64,000 bases of DNA from Takakia lepidozioides (lineage: Eukaryota > Streptophyta > Takakiopsida > Takakiales > Takakiaceae). Numbering within the stretch: position 1 is the stretch's first letter; the number at the start of each line of letters is the position of its first letter. The notes below the pieces were generated by a model. It was not told the origin of the DNA. It saw only the letters and a program-made list of their open reading frames with translations, and made no database searches. The DNA lies in NCBI GenBank assembly GCA_030704615.1, contig CM060732.1, positions 16,244,001 to 16,308,000 of the forward strand, given 5' to 3'. Position numbers and translations under genes: made by a program. Below, one piece after another: positions 63,786 to 64,000 of this stretch.

Positions 63786-64000
63786 GTATTCACATCAAAC
63801 ATATGACAATGCCCTTTGCCAGATGTCCCCGATAGACCACTGGCTCTGAGGATCATAGGCTATAAATATGAATTGCAGCGCTCTCGATGTCAGACCAAGC
63901 ACTACTTCAGCATGGAGGAAATTTTGATTGTGGGCTTGTAAGTTGGGATTGTTCTTTATCTCATGGCTTTCCAGCAATATGGCTCAACCTCATTATTCCT
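63786..64000 (+). other. Right-edge intron sequence
   Basis: The sequence is intron after the last exon, cut by the window edge. No further exon can be assigned. Confidence 0.4.

Overview
The window is plant nuclear DNA dominated by transposable elements. It holds intron-containing genes, a chromodomain Ty3/gypsy family, a tnp2 (CACTA/En-Spm) transposase, a Mutator-like element (MULE), LINEs, a MITE and the 3' two-thirds of a plant-specific Agenet-domain gene (Arabidopsis G2484-1 type, from about 53 kb to the right edge). The organism is a streptophyte, probably a seed-free plant with a repeat-rich genome. The clade cannot be fixed from sequence alone.

Layout. 0.2-1 kb: tandem array of ~146-bp units built of nested palindromes. 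0.9-3.2 kb: decayed gene pieces. 3.6-6.4 kb: an unrecognised coiled-coil gene with one stop and two frame breaks. 6.6-6.8 kb: short-period minisatellite. 9.6-14.05 kb (minus): CACTA-type transposase with tnp2, DUF4218 and DUF4216 regions, followed upstream by a duplicated block rich in ATGACT-type motifs. 14.7-16.1 kb: PPR and OSB-like pseudogene fragments in repeated blocks.

16.8-28.3 kb is a nested pair of Ty3/gypsy chromoviruses on the minus strand. Element A (17461-24473) sits inside the integrase of element B and is flanked by the 5-bp duplication AATAC. A has a tRNA-Met-type primer-binding site next to its 5' LTR, and has lost its gag core. B keeps gag, but its 5' end was separated by a rearrangement and now lies at 32.06-32.76 kb.

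28.3-33.3 kb holds a broken copy (gene 1) of a zinc-finger / QQT-repeat / SUMO-interacting-motif gene. Its first exon is inverted relative to the rest, and the breakpoints coincide with the pieces of element B. A better-preserved copy (gene 2, 37.9-42.3 kb) lies inside a ~10.2-kb candidate MULE (35569-45816). That element has inverted terminal repeats of ~480 and ~375 bp, an 11-bp flanking direct repeat, and a MULE transposase (minus, 45.3-43.6 kb) convergent with gene 2. The 10-mer CAGTCYGCTG recurs in the TIRs, introns and flanks, and in the opposite orientation in the exons, where it encodes Gln-Gln-Thr. This MULE with a convergent accessory gene and a pervasive short motif is the best candidate for an undescribed system. 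It recalls MuDR (mudrA/mudrB) and Vandal/VANC elements.

45.8-48.1 kb shows no supported gene. 48.1-52.0 kb is a LINE on the minus strand. A nearly identical 5'-truncated LINE copy, an older fragment, a damaged third LINE copy and a Tourist-like MITE lie in introns of the Agenet gene. Two of the LINE copies abut (TC)n runs just inside splice donors.
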